Assembly: GCA_040437565.1 (NCBI GenBank)
Contig: JBDOQK010000059.1
Span: 159,701 to 223,700 of the forward strand
Direction of reading: 5' to 3'
Source: Albugo candida
Lineage: Eukaryota; Oomycota; Peronosporomycetes; Albuginales
DNA length: 64,000 bases
Made by a program: the position numbers and the translations under genes. Positions within the stretch are counted from its first letter, which is position 1; each line of letters begins with the position of its first letter. The notes beneath the pieces were generated by a model. The model saw only the letters and a list, made by a program, of their open reading frames with translations, was not told the origin of the DNA and did not search any database. Positions 54,374 to 64,000 of this stretch are shown piece after piece.

Positions 54374-56819
54374 TCGCGATGTGCGTATAAGTATTGGCAT
54401 CTTAAAACGCCACAGGCTGTTCGAAGATGCTCTACATGGCGGCTTGGACCTTTGAAAAGATGCAAATGTGGTCCAAATACACGACAACAAAGGTGCATTT
54501 ATAAGAAAGATCGCATGAGTCGTGATCAAATACCCGGCATTCCTGCTAAAACCATTGGTGCAGTACACCAGTGGTATGTTCATTTGCGTTTTCGGAAAGC
54601 TGTGGACTGACGTGAGTTGTCTGCGACTAGCATTTGATGGTATTTTCTAGCTAAATTGATGACCGTAACTATCGTGCCTCCTTGCATCTTGCCAAACAGC
54701 TCGTTGATCAAGGGGAAGGGTATCTGAAGAATCCGTGTCTGACTGTTTACGTGCCGATAGTCAATAACCCATCTGATTGGTATCCGGGTATTTCCGGACC
54801 TGATCGTTTTGGAATGGTATAAGTAGCTGGATCCTTCTTGGGAAACCTGAATATGTTAGAAACCCATGATGAGTTGAAGACTTCAATCAAGCCCTTACGT
54901 AACTTGGACAAAACCCTCTAAAGCGTCCTTTTCTGCCTTTGATAAGCGGTATATAACCTTAAATCTCGGCTGAGCATCGTCTTTCATATGCAAATCAAAA
55001 TTAACCGATCTTTATGGAGGAAGGTTGTCTGGAAGTTTATCCGGAAACACATCGGAAAAACATGTTAGCACTGGTTGTATGCATGACGGTGCTGCTTTGA
55101 TATTCAAAGAAGAAATATTAATCAGGTATACTTCAGCAAAAGCTCCATCCAGCATGTTTTTGACAAATTCTTTGGATTTTCCGAGAAATTCAATATCATG
55201 GTGGAATTTCTGGCTAATTCAGAATTCAGCATTGCCTTGGAAGGACCAGAAACAGTGATCGCAGTTTTTTGTTATCCAGTCTATGATGGACTGAAGTTCA
55301 TGGTGCCATGGTTTCCCTAGAATCACGTTGTGTTTTCCACCATTTTCGTTCATTCTTGGAACACCTGGCCTTGGAAGGTCCGCCCTTCCATAATGATGTC
55401 GGCTTGTACCTTCTTCACAACTTCATTCTAGCTTCTACCATCGAACGTTTCCAGCTGTACATGAAGCATCCCCAAGGTCTTCGTTGCGATTCCGGGTCTA
55501 ATTATAATGAAGCTTAATCCTCCATCTAAGAGAACGTTGAACCTTTTCTCATTGATATTTGCAATCTTCCTGATCATTGCACTGACAAGTTTACATTTCA
55601 CGTTGTTGTTCGATCAAATAATATCGTATCCTCATTCGCTTCTTTTTTCTTCTTGCACGTGATTGACCGGACGTGCTTTTCCACGTCGTTTCTTCTCTTT
55701 CACGGTATTATTGAACTGAACCATAAATGTCTTGGCTTCGTACATTTGAAGCACAGTCGTCGTCGCCTACATTCGCCCTTTTAATGTCGCTCACATGGTC
55801 AGTTTCCATGCATTCCAGCTCATTCGCCGTTGGTACTCATTTTTATCCGAAACGATTTCTTCCTGATTCAATGTCCTTCCTGGAGTTTATTGCGCCAGCC
55901 ATGTCTTCTTGATGCTTGATGATACCTTTTATCCCTCCTTTGGACCCTTTGATGCGAACGATCGTAATCTAAAGCCACGTTGATTGCCTCAATCAGTGTT
56001 TCACAGCGCCTCTGTTAGACGTCTTTCTCTGTTCGAGTCTGCTAAGCCGCTCTGGAAATATATGACCCTGTCAATCTCACTCATACTGCGTATTTAAACC
56101 ATGATATGCCGACGACGTGCAATGCATCCGATATATCTCGACAATCGCACTCTTCAAGATCGTTCAACTGGTATCGCAAACGTTGTTGTAAATCCGCTGG
56201 CACAAATTCTCGATCCAGCTCGATGAAGAATTATCAGCAGTAGCGATGGTATTTCTATTGATTGCAAATCGCTGAGCAGCTGCTCCTCTCAAGGTTCTCC
56301 CCAGCGTCGTCAAAATTTGCGTAGCCCATACCTCCGTCTACCATACTAATCTAATGGCGCAAAATACTGGTCTACTTGTCCGATGCACAATTGTGTGGAT
56401 TCTTCAACACGACCACTCTAGGTTGGTAACCTCACACCATCTGCTTTCAGCTCTAATGCCACGCACTGTTTATGCATTTGCTCAAACATTCCATGTTGCC
56501 TTGCCATCATCGCTACCATTTGTTGCCTCAACTGCGCATTTGATGATGGTTCCATAACCTCGATTGTACTCTATCTTCCCCAATTGGATGTATCCCTTCT
56601 TTTATAGACAAATGGATACTTAATAAGCGCTCATAAACAAGTTCTCTCTCCCTCTCCTCCGTCAGTAGCGTATGACCGAATGTTAATCTCCTTTTATTAC
56701 CCGAAGGTACTACTCAAAAGAACGAATCAACTGGCTACAAATCTGGGTGAGATATCGAGTCCGAACCAAGACCGCAAGAGCCGACAAGAGATGAAAAAAC
56801 AACAACAAGTGCTACCGCT

Positions 56820-57041
56820 TGTCGTGGAGTTCGTGAGAAATAAGTAGTGTATTATTATTTTGAAAGGTCCTTAGTTCGCTACCCTAGGTCTAAGCCTTTC
56901 AACTAGCACGATTGCTCCCGCAAGCCAGTCGTATGACGTTGTAGGAGCACGTGTACTTACGCAAGGTGTAGAATATGCAATTCGGATAAGGACGTGTACG
57001 TCTATCCGTTAGGGACATGTTCCTAAATGTTCATTATGAAA
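56820..57041 (-). repeat. gypsy LTR (upstream end)
   Basis: A 222-bp LTR beginning TGTCGT, the partner of 49862-50077. The copia interior resumes directly after the GTTCC duplication at 57042. Confidence 0.85.
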
Positions 57042-59131
57042 GTTCCTGTCACACTGGAAAATGGAGATCGAGTAAAAATCTATGATTTGCTTATTACTAA
57101 ACATGGATCCACGACTACGGTCAGTATCAGCTTTAGTGTCAAGAGGAACTAAAGTCAATTTTGAAGGACACTGGTGCGATATCATTAAGAGCGGTCAGTT
57201 GGTGACAAACCCCAAGAAAAGAGGCAAGCTATACGTATTACGATTCTAATTCAGAGTGGAGAATGCCAGTAAAGGAAGTGCGAAAGAAGACTTGAAATTG
57301 TGGCATACGCCCCTTGGGCATATATCGATGTCAAATCTTGATAGCGTCAGTAAAGGTGTTAATGGAATGAATGTGGATGTAAATCAAGATGACGATCACC
57401 AAATTTGTGCAGGATGTGTAAGTAAATGTGGAATCACTCCCACAATCAAAGGATGGTGAGAGCAAGACATCATGAGTACTTGAACTTGTACACAGTGACT
57501 TATGGGATCCCATACAAACCAAATCACAGGGGTGGGGGCAAATTATGTCGTCATGTTTATCGACGATTACTCCAGATATACTGTGATCTATTTTCTCGCA
57601 TCGAAGAGTGAAATGTTCGAAAAGTTTGTGGAACATATAGCTTTGATGGAGAATCAAAAAAGTAAAAGGATCAAGTGTATTTTAAACCGACAACGGGAGG
57701 ATACATCAACAAGAAGTTCACATTCTTTTGTCGACATGCCGGAATCATACACCAAACAACTGGATCATATTCGCCTCAGCGAAACGGTTTGGCTGAGCGA
57801 ATGAACCGTACACCGATGGAGAGAGCTCGGTCAACGTTAGCATGGAAGAATGTCGACAAGCAGTGATGGGCGGAAGCAANNNNNNNNNNNNNNNNNNNNN
57901 NNNNNNNNNNNNNNNNNNNNNNNNNNNNNNNNNNNNNNNNNNNNNNNNNNNNNNNNNNNNNNNNNNNNNNNNNNNNNNNCGCTGGAAGAAGATTTCATTT
58001 GGCCACCGAAAGGAGTATCAATTCAACCGAACCACGTTTGCAAGTTAAAGCGAAGTTTATATGGCATGAAGCAAGCAGCTGTCACATGGTACAAGTTGAT
58101 CTAATTATTTGAGGTAAAGCTAGGATTCAATCGATGCAAGAATACTTCTTGCATCTCTGTATGACATGCAGAACAGGACTCCACATGCATTGTTTTGTAT
58201 GTTGACGATCTGCTGATAGGAGCAAGAAGTTTTGAAGTGATCAACAAAGAACGAGTTTAAGACACTTATTCAAGTGAGATACACCTTGGTATGGAAGCTG
58301 AGTATAGTCAAAGTAAGAGAGGGAGGAAGATATCGAAGACGGCATGCATTTCGAGAATGATGGAATAGTTCAATAAAGTTGAATCGAAAACAGTATACAA
58401 CTGTGGGTCAGTCATTGACAAAAAATGAGACCAAAGACCCACGGATGAAGAAGCCACCTTTTCGTTTGTTGGTTGGATTCTAACTGTACGTACATTGCGA
58501 ATGGTACAAGATCTGATATTACATTTGCTGTATGTCAGCTCAGTCGACATCTCGAAACTCAATTGAGGTAAATTGAAAGGCAGCAATTTGAGCGTGCGAT
58601 ATCTAAAGGAAACGAAAACAAGTAGAATTTGATTTAGATCTGGCCCAGATCTATAGGTTTGTGTGTATAGCGACGCAGATTGGGCTGCATCCAAAGAAAA
58701 TCGTCGATCAATGTCAGGTACCATGATTATGATGAATGGATCCTCTGTCACTTTCAACTCAAGAGTACAAAGAGTTGTTGCTTTGAGTACCGCTGAAGCA
58801 GCATATGTCGCGCTATCTCTTTGTATACAAGAAGTCATATGGATCAAGAGCCTTCTGAAATAATTGGGAATTCAGCAAGAGCAATTACTTTGTATGAGGA
58901 TCATCAGAGTACAATTACTAGTGCAAAGGATGATAGGTATCAAAGTCGAGCAAAACACATCGACATTCGTCATCATTTTGTCCGTGAACAAGTGAAACTA
59001 GGAAATATTGAAGTGAAGTAGGTCAATTCAAAGTGCCAAGTGGCCGATTAGTTGACAAGCCACTACCGCCTGGACCAATTCCATATGCTGTTGAAGAAGT
59101 CAAATGCTCGTGATCACAAGTCGAGAGAGAG

Positions 59132-59294
59132 TGTTGATGGTGTAGACCACATTGGACACGCAAGGCCATGTTGAAGATTCCAATATTACATTTACTGTAG
59201 TAGCAATCTAAAACTTAATGAACGTACTCTCCATGTTTTCTGGAACGTCGTGGCGTGCCCCAAACTATCTCCTACTCAAGGTCTTATATCAACA
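59132..59294 (+). repeat. right LTR of the copia element
   Basis: The 163-bp LTR opens TGTTGATGG and closes ATATCAACA (terminal TGTTGA/TCAACA inverted repeat). It is followed by the CCAAG target duplication at 59295-59299. Confidence 0.85.
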
Positions 59295-59299
59295 CCAAG

Positions 59300-60700
59300 A
59301 GGCCTTACGAAAAGATCAAGCCCAAGCAAAAGCGCAGTACCATATGGAGCTCCTTAAGCCAAAAGCCTTCAGTTTTTGTTAGGCTATCCTGCAATTGTAT
59401 GCCGATGCAGAGTACTCGGTGGTGTGGTCTTCGCTGCGAAATTGGAACAGCAAGACCTTTCCAAATCCCTAAGCCCACCTTCACAAGGTCATGGAGAGAG
59501 GTCAATGACCGGATCATAAATCAAATGGGAAGCTTTTTATCTCCCTGATGCGAGATCATGGCAATTCGGTCTTTGGAAGCTTACTGAATAGCCGATCCAT
59601 CGCTGAGGTGTCAAAAATGCCTGGTGGCAAAATCAGAGTGATGGTCACCACAGAGGATGCCTGTCAACATCTGGATTGTCAACCGGAGACTAAACTTGAG
59701 GAAAAGCAATTATTCTGGGAGTTCGATACTCTCGACACAAGATACTATCGCGATGTCTTTGTCGCAGGTGTCTAGGAAGGATAGATTGAATTCCTCTGTT
59801 CTCTTGACATACATACTGCGGCGTCAAATGGTGTATGACACCTTCCGAGAGAATATTTGAACTAAAGAAGTCATGATGTCCACCTGGAGAGTCTACTTTG
59901 GCACTTCAACACGCTCTTAACAGCTGGTCAGATTTGGTTAAGTAGCTGAGCAAATAGCTTACGATAAATAGCTCTACCCAGTATAGGAAAAATGCCCCTC
60001 TTTAGACGAATCCACCACTTTTGGGAAACGTGGCCGATATTTTTTAAATAAAAAGGCGACAATACAAGCCCCGGAGACGAAGAAAAGGAAGCAAGCCGCA
60101 ATAGCAAATTTGCGTAGAACAGATACTATACTTGATCTTAGCCATGAGGCCAAGAAGGTGTAGAGCGTATAAGCGTAGAATGGATGGCTCCACCGGTTCA
60201 AAAAAAAGAAAGTGGTGAACAGAGTTAAATGGAAGGACTCCGATGAATGCTTCTTGGAATCCAGCTCTCCACGCAATATCACACCACCAGGATCCCCATC
60301 AGTTCTCCCTAGACCCCTTCCCCTTCTAAATCTGGTGATATATGTAAGGTCATCACACGTCGACGATGGCGATGTACCATTAAGCCTGTCCGATTACGGG
60401 GAAAGCGTCACCGAATCGGCCATTTCAACAAATGGTTCTGTAGGCGTGACCTGGAGAGCTTCCTGCTTTGGTCACCATCAATTACTTCTTTGTGCTTTCT
60501 GATATGAGAGTTGGAGATAGAGGAAAGCGAAGAACCGGCCAAACGGCGTACGAAAAGCCAAGGCAAATTATTCGAGAGAAAGCATGGATATCGACAGAGG
60601 TGGCTCATCAAAAGAGGCAGACCACTATTATCGTTCGAAACATACATCGGTCGCTAATGTTGAGCATCTTACAAGGAACCTAAAGCTGACGAACTGGTTC
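59300..60700 (+). pseudogene. decayed LINE ORF1-like remnant
   Basis: Plus-strand fragments keep protein character. The frame 59548-59775 contains GGKIRVMVTTEDACQHLDCQ and DTRYYRDVFVAGV. A shifted continuation has VYDTFRENI and STWRVYFGTST, then QIAYDK and LYPV, then a basic stretch with KKRKQAAIANLRR. This order of short motifs recalls the ORF1 proteins of LINE elements that are common in oomycete genomes, but I rely on memory of the pattern. Stops break the frame about every 60-80 codons. The copia element inserted at its left edge. Confidence 0.35.
60118..60165 (-). pseudogene. U2 snRNA 5'-end fragment
   Basis: Read on the minus strand, about 42 bases match the most conserved part of U2 snRNA with about four differences. 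They cover stem I (CTTCTTGGCC, then TCATGGCTAAGATCAAG) and the branch-point recognition region (TATAGTATCTGTTCT, where canonical U2 has TGTAGTATCTGTTCT). Similarity stops right after TGTTCT. The stem IIa region, Sm site and 3' stem-loops are absent, so it is not a functional gene. It lies inside LINE-like sequence. It may be a retrocopied or chimeric snRNA piece, or the remains of a target site. Confidence 0.75.
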
Positions 60701-60938
60701 AGACAGACGTACATCTACCACGTGTGCCAAAGGTTATTCAGTATTTACAGAAACCAGATAGGATTTTTGAAGCAGCCTTGCACGAGCCATCACTATGAAT
60801 GCTTGCTATTGGATTGCATGGAATCACATGATACGGCGTTGAATAAACTATGTCATTTCTTTCAATTAATCCAGTATTTACTTACCACACTCTTGAGGGA
60901 TACGTAATGTTTTCAACTCGATGGAGATGTCACGTGGT

Positions 60939-62136
60939 CTTCAAGTCCCTATCAGAAGAGAAGTTTTGTTCAAGAAAGTAAGTTCATGGTAACGGGTCAG
61001 CGCCAGAGCACATAGTTGATTTGTTCCGATCTACGAAAGCTATTGCTTTCATCGAGTTGGTGACCATGAGTATTAGACCTACGATATACACAAACAATAG
61101 TTAGCTCGAGTGTATTGCTCGCCAGTGATTTGAATTACAGGTCACCACTACAGATAAATTCACAACAATGTGTTGATTTCATTGTTTCGCTGAGTGGTTG
61201 GACTAAAGCGCTGGTGGCAGTGGTTTAGATGGAAGTGGCAGAGTGCGCTTTGCCATAATGTTGGGGTGCTTTCATCACTACCTGCTATTACTCGAAGTAT
61301 ATTAAAACCCTATATTTCTCACTTATATTGGTGACAAGAAGTTGATTGTGATGAAGATCGAAAGTGTCACGTCTTTTACGGTTCCTTATTCAAGTGCTTT
61401 TACGAAACGATGGTTAAGATGATTGTTATGTTGCTTGAACAATTTGAAAAAGCATTGTATCATTTTTCTGGTCTTTCTCCATCAGCANNNNNNNNNNNNN
61501 NNNNNNNNNNNNNNNNNNNNNNNNNNNNNNNNNNNNNNNNNNNNNNNNNNNNNNNNNNNNNNNNNNNNNNNNNNNNNNNNNNNNNNNCTTCAAGTCCCTA
61601 TCAGAAGAGAAGTTTTGTTCAAGAAAGTAAGTTCATGGTAACGGGTCAGCGCCAGAGCACATAGTTGATTTGTTCCGATCTACGAAAGCTATTGCTTTCA
61701 TCGAGTTGGTGACCATGAGTATTAGACCTACGATATACACAAACAATAGTTAGCTCGAGTGTATTGCTCGCCAGTGATTTGAATTACAGGTCACCACTAC
61801 AGATAAATTCACAACAATGTGTTGATTTCATTGTTTCGCTGAGTGGTTGGACTAAAGCGCTGGTGGCAGTGGTTTAGATGGAAGTGGCAGAGTGCGCTTT
61901 GCCATAATGTTGGGGTGCTTTCATCACTACCTGCTATTACTCGAAGTATATTAAAACCCTATATTTCTCACTTATATTGGTGACAAGAAGTTGATTGTGA
62001 TGAAGATCGAAAGTGTCACGTCTTTTACGGTTCCTTATTCAAGTGCTTTTACGAAACGATGGTTAAGATGATTGTTATGTTGCTTGAACAATTTGAAAAA
62101 GCATTGTATCATTTTTCTGGTCTTTCTCCATCAGCA
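60939..62136. repeat. 549-bp assembly overlap around a 100-N gap
   Basis: Bases 60939-61487 recur as 61588-62136, with the N run 61488-61587 between them. The unique content is decayed sequence with no supported gene. Confidence 0.9.
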
Positions 62137-64000
62137 CGTCGGAATCACATGCGCCGTACTCTACAATTCAACGATCGTGAGCTCCTGCACGTTTTGGCAA
62201 CATTATAATCAAAAGTTTCTCGCAGTCGACGTTTTACGAGCTACTAAAGAGGCCAACATCGCGTGTGTATCGTATTTCACAAGGCACATGTCGGATTCAA
62301 AAGTTTCCTAGCAGCATAGAAAAGCCACCGTATATTGTCCGTCTAGGTTTCCCGGGAAGAGATCAAGATACTCTCCAACTGCAACATGAACGATCAATTT
62401 GATTTCGTGAGTATGTGGGCAGTCGCGTCATCGTCTGGGGAAGTATTGAGAGCTTTAGGGGAATGAGTCTTTCATACTAGCCATATCCCCAAGTGCGTAT
62501 TCAGATATTTAAACCTCGGTTACCCGATGTCGTGTCCTTAATATAGAATATGCGCCCACGCGCTGTAAAAGTGTCTCACACATGCACAAATACACGTAAA
62601 AATGCAATGTATGATACCAACATTATGGGATAGCGAGCTAGTGCATTATCCTAAATATTAGACGATATATCCTTTTCCATCGATTCTATATTTTAGATCC
62701 GAAGCATGCGCCAGTCACCGCAAACGAAAGCCGCACCGGCTGATGCCTGAATAAGTGTCAGCGTTTCGAGACCACTTTCATTGATGGAATGATATCATTC
62801 TGATTATGTAATGCGCAGTCAAATGTCGTATAATTCACTCAGAAGATCGGAACGAATGTGATCATTTTGAGTATCCACGTTGTTTCGTCGTGCGACAGTG
62901 ATATATCGTGATCAATCAGGACGTTATTTTTGATCTGTGACCGGGGTAATATCTCTAAGATTTCATCAGCTCCGCCCAACAGTCGAGAAGTCATATAATG
63001 TATTTATGAAGCAGCGGTAATCAATGTTTTGATCACTAGAATTCTGCATATCAATTAAGATCTGCAATATGCGTACATCGTCATTGCTTTCGTATAGGCT
63101 GGAGGTTCTGAGCGATTCTGCAAAGGAGAACATCTATTTTTTACCTCGATGGTAGTTTTATATGATATTGACTGCCTCAGATTTAGGAAATAAATCGGAT
63201 CCACTTGATATTTCTGGAATATATGCAGGACTGATAGATAACTATTCGGTCTCCAGGGATGAAAAAGTAGAAGAGCAACACCATGAGACCGCGGAATACT
63301 TGAAGGCCACATATTTTTATGAAAGTCTCGTATCAGTTTGAACTTAGAGTCTACATGGTATAACTCGATGCAAAAAACTGTCGGACTTGTACTATCGTGC
63401 ATTAATACTAGCAATTTCATCGAAAGATGTCCAAACTATGCTTATATTAAGTAGCTAGAATGAAGCAGCTCAGAATGGGAGGTTTTCCCTGTATTTCGGA
63501 TTTGTTGGGCTTGCACCAAACTAGCGAGGCGCTACTCAAGTACTGCATGTTTCTTCTCACGGCATACGTTCAAATCCTGTTGGCACATGATAGAGGAGTC
63601 TGCGTTTGGCCTTAACAAAATTTGAATTCTTCATTTTGAAGGCTCCATGCCCATGAATTACCAATTCCACCTATTCAAATATAATTCACTACATTAGGAA
63701 AACTTTCCGCACTTTTTCCGGCTCAGTCGTAATGTATCTGATAATTATTCGCTTTTCTGAAAGGCAAACTCAAATAGGCATATCATACATGAGGCTTGAT
63801 GGTAGTGTATAGTAATAAGAGTGCAAGCTGAAAACCATTCTTTGCTTGGAAGCTAGAACAAACAATAAATGACTCTTAAGCCCTTCTCTTGCAGCATATC
63901 TTGTTGACTTGGCTGTAACAGAGCGCTCTTCATTATAAGTGTGGCATTTGTTGATGCACGCCTTTCCATTTACATACCCCAAAGAAAGATAAAAGGTAAT
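62137..64000. other. last 1.9 kb, no supported gene
   Basis: Only short frames without recognisable content. A tRNA-like remnant at about 63507-63592 is listed separately. Confidence 0.3.
63507..63592 (+). pseudogene. tRNA-Leu(CAA)-like remnant
   Basis: The segment holds GAGGCGCTACTCAAGTACTG, which resembles the D-arm end plus the anticodon arm of tRNA-Leu with anticodon CAA. A long variable arm and a T-arm-like ACGTTCAAATCCTGT follow. The acceptor and D stems do not pair well, so it is at best a degenerate tRNA gene or the head of a tRNA-Leu-derived SINE. Confidence 0.25.

Larger units (their letters stand above)
49862..57041 (-). mobile_element. Ty3/gypsy LTR retrotransposon fossil inside the copia element
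   Basis: LTRs at 49862-50077 and 56820-57041 share the start TGTCGT and long blocks such as GGTCCTTAGTTCGCTACCCT. The 5-bp target duplication GTTCC flanks the element (49857-49861, 57042-57046). Coding is on the minus strand. A gag-like region lies at about 55.0-56.6 kb, protease/reverse transcriptase/RNase H remains at about 52.1-55.5 kb, and integrase and a chromodomain-like end at about 50.1-51.3 kb. Integrase after RNase H is the gypsy order. The printed length is inflated by a 1808-bp assembly overlap and a gap, and the real length is about 5.3 kb. It is broken, with several interruptions. The LTRs differ at roughly 10-15% of positions by eye, so the insertion is not recent. Confidence 0.88.
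43985..59294 (+). mobile_element. Ty1/copia LTR retrotransposon fossil, host of a nested stack
   Basis: The right LTR is 59132-59294 (about 163 bp), beginning TGTTGATGG and ending TATCAACA. The left LTR begins at 43985, is interrupted by the DDE transposon, and ends ...TATCAACA at 48941. The 5-bp target duplication CCAAG lies at 43980-43984 and 59295-59299. Gag and protease-like coding lies at about 49,000-49,800, then integrase, reverse transcriptase and RNase H remains at about 57,050-59,030, on the plus strand in copia order (integrase before reverse transcriptase). The element is broken, with many interruptions besides the two large insertions. Clear divergence between its LTRs suggests it is old. 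A 100-N gap without repeated flanks (57880-57979) removes part of the polymerase region. Confidence 0.88.

Noticed and set aside
59974-60282. A 102-codon minus-strand frame with membrane-protein-like hydrophobic segments
   Set aside because: It runs through the U2 snRNA fragment and opposite the LINE-like frame, so its hydrophobic look is most likely incidental.
1-64000. CRISPR array, operons or bacterial-type promoters
   Set aside because: The genes are spliced and eukaryotic, and no regularly spaced repeats with unique spacers were found.

Overview
This window looks like nuclear DNA of an oomycete. The best guess is a compact-genome obligate biotroph of the Albugo (white blister rust) type. 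That guess is inference from gene content and architecture: tightly packed genes (35-100 bp between many neighbours), introns of about 43-68 bp, moderate GC, a membrane-anchored GH81 beta-1,3-glucanase, and Tc1-like, copia and gypsy elements. No species can be proven from the sequence alone.

Gene-rich half (about 0-37.3 kb). Recognisable genes, in order: a bZIP-like coiled-coil protein (-), an overlooked 3' exon of an unknown gene (-), a small secreted protein (+), a two-PH-domain protein (-), an APC-family amino-acid/polyamine permease (-), an ARL16-like GTPase (-), GDP-mannose pyrophosphorylase (+), a large importin-alpha-like protein (+), a multi-exon gene with a possible XRCC4/PAXX-type head (-), an alpha/beta hydrolase (+), the GPN2 GTPase (-), GH81 endo-1,3-beta-glucanase (+), poly(A) polymerase (-), arginase (-), a GT31-like glycosyltransferase (+), the APC/C subunit CDC26 (+), a nucleotide-sugar transporter of the SLC35A type (-) and a RING-H2 protein with a repeated R-x-x-S motif (-). 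Two genes (GMPPB and the sugar transporter) supply sugar nucleotides for cell-surface glycans, and GT31 and GH81 act on glycans. The rest are housekeeping: nuclear import, mRNA 3' processing, RNA polymerase assembly, cell cycle and nitrogen metabolism. Many genes have exactly one to three tiny introns, which I place to the base.

Repeat-rich half (about 37.3-64 kb). This part holds a minisatellite, a tRNA-derived SINE with a 16-bp target duplication, a DDE DNA transposon, and a nested stack. In the stack, an old Ty1/copia element (43985-59294) carries a TA-flanked DDE transposon in its left LTR, which itself carries a Mutator-like element. A Ty3/gypsy element sits in the copia interior. Beyond the stack lie LINE-like remnants, a piece of U2 snRNA and DNA with no supported gene.

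Assembly. There are twelve runs of exactly 100 N. At nine of them the sequence left of the gap is repeated to its right (19 to 1808 bp), so the apparent tandem copies, including a second sugar-transporter gene and a doubled gypsy segment, are most likely unmerged contig ends.

The most notable biological signal is a minor-spliceosome (U12-type) AT-AC intron in GPN2, with textbook donor and branch-point sequences.
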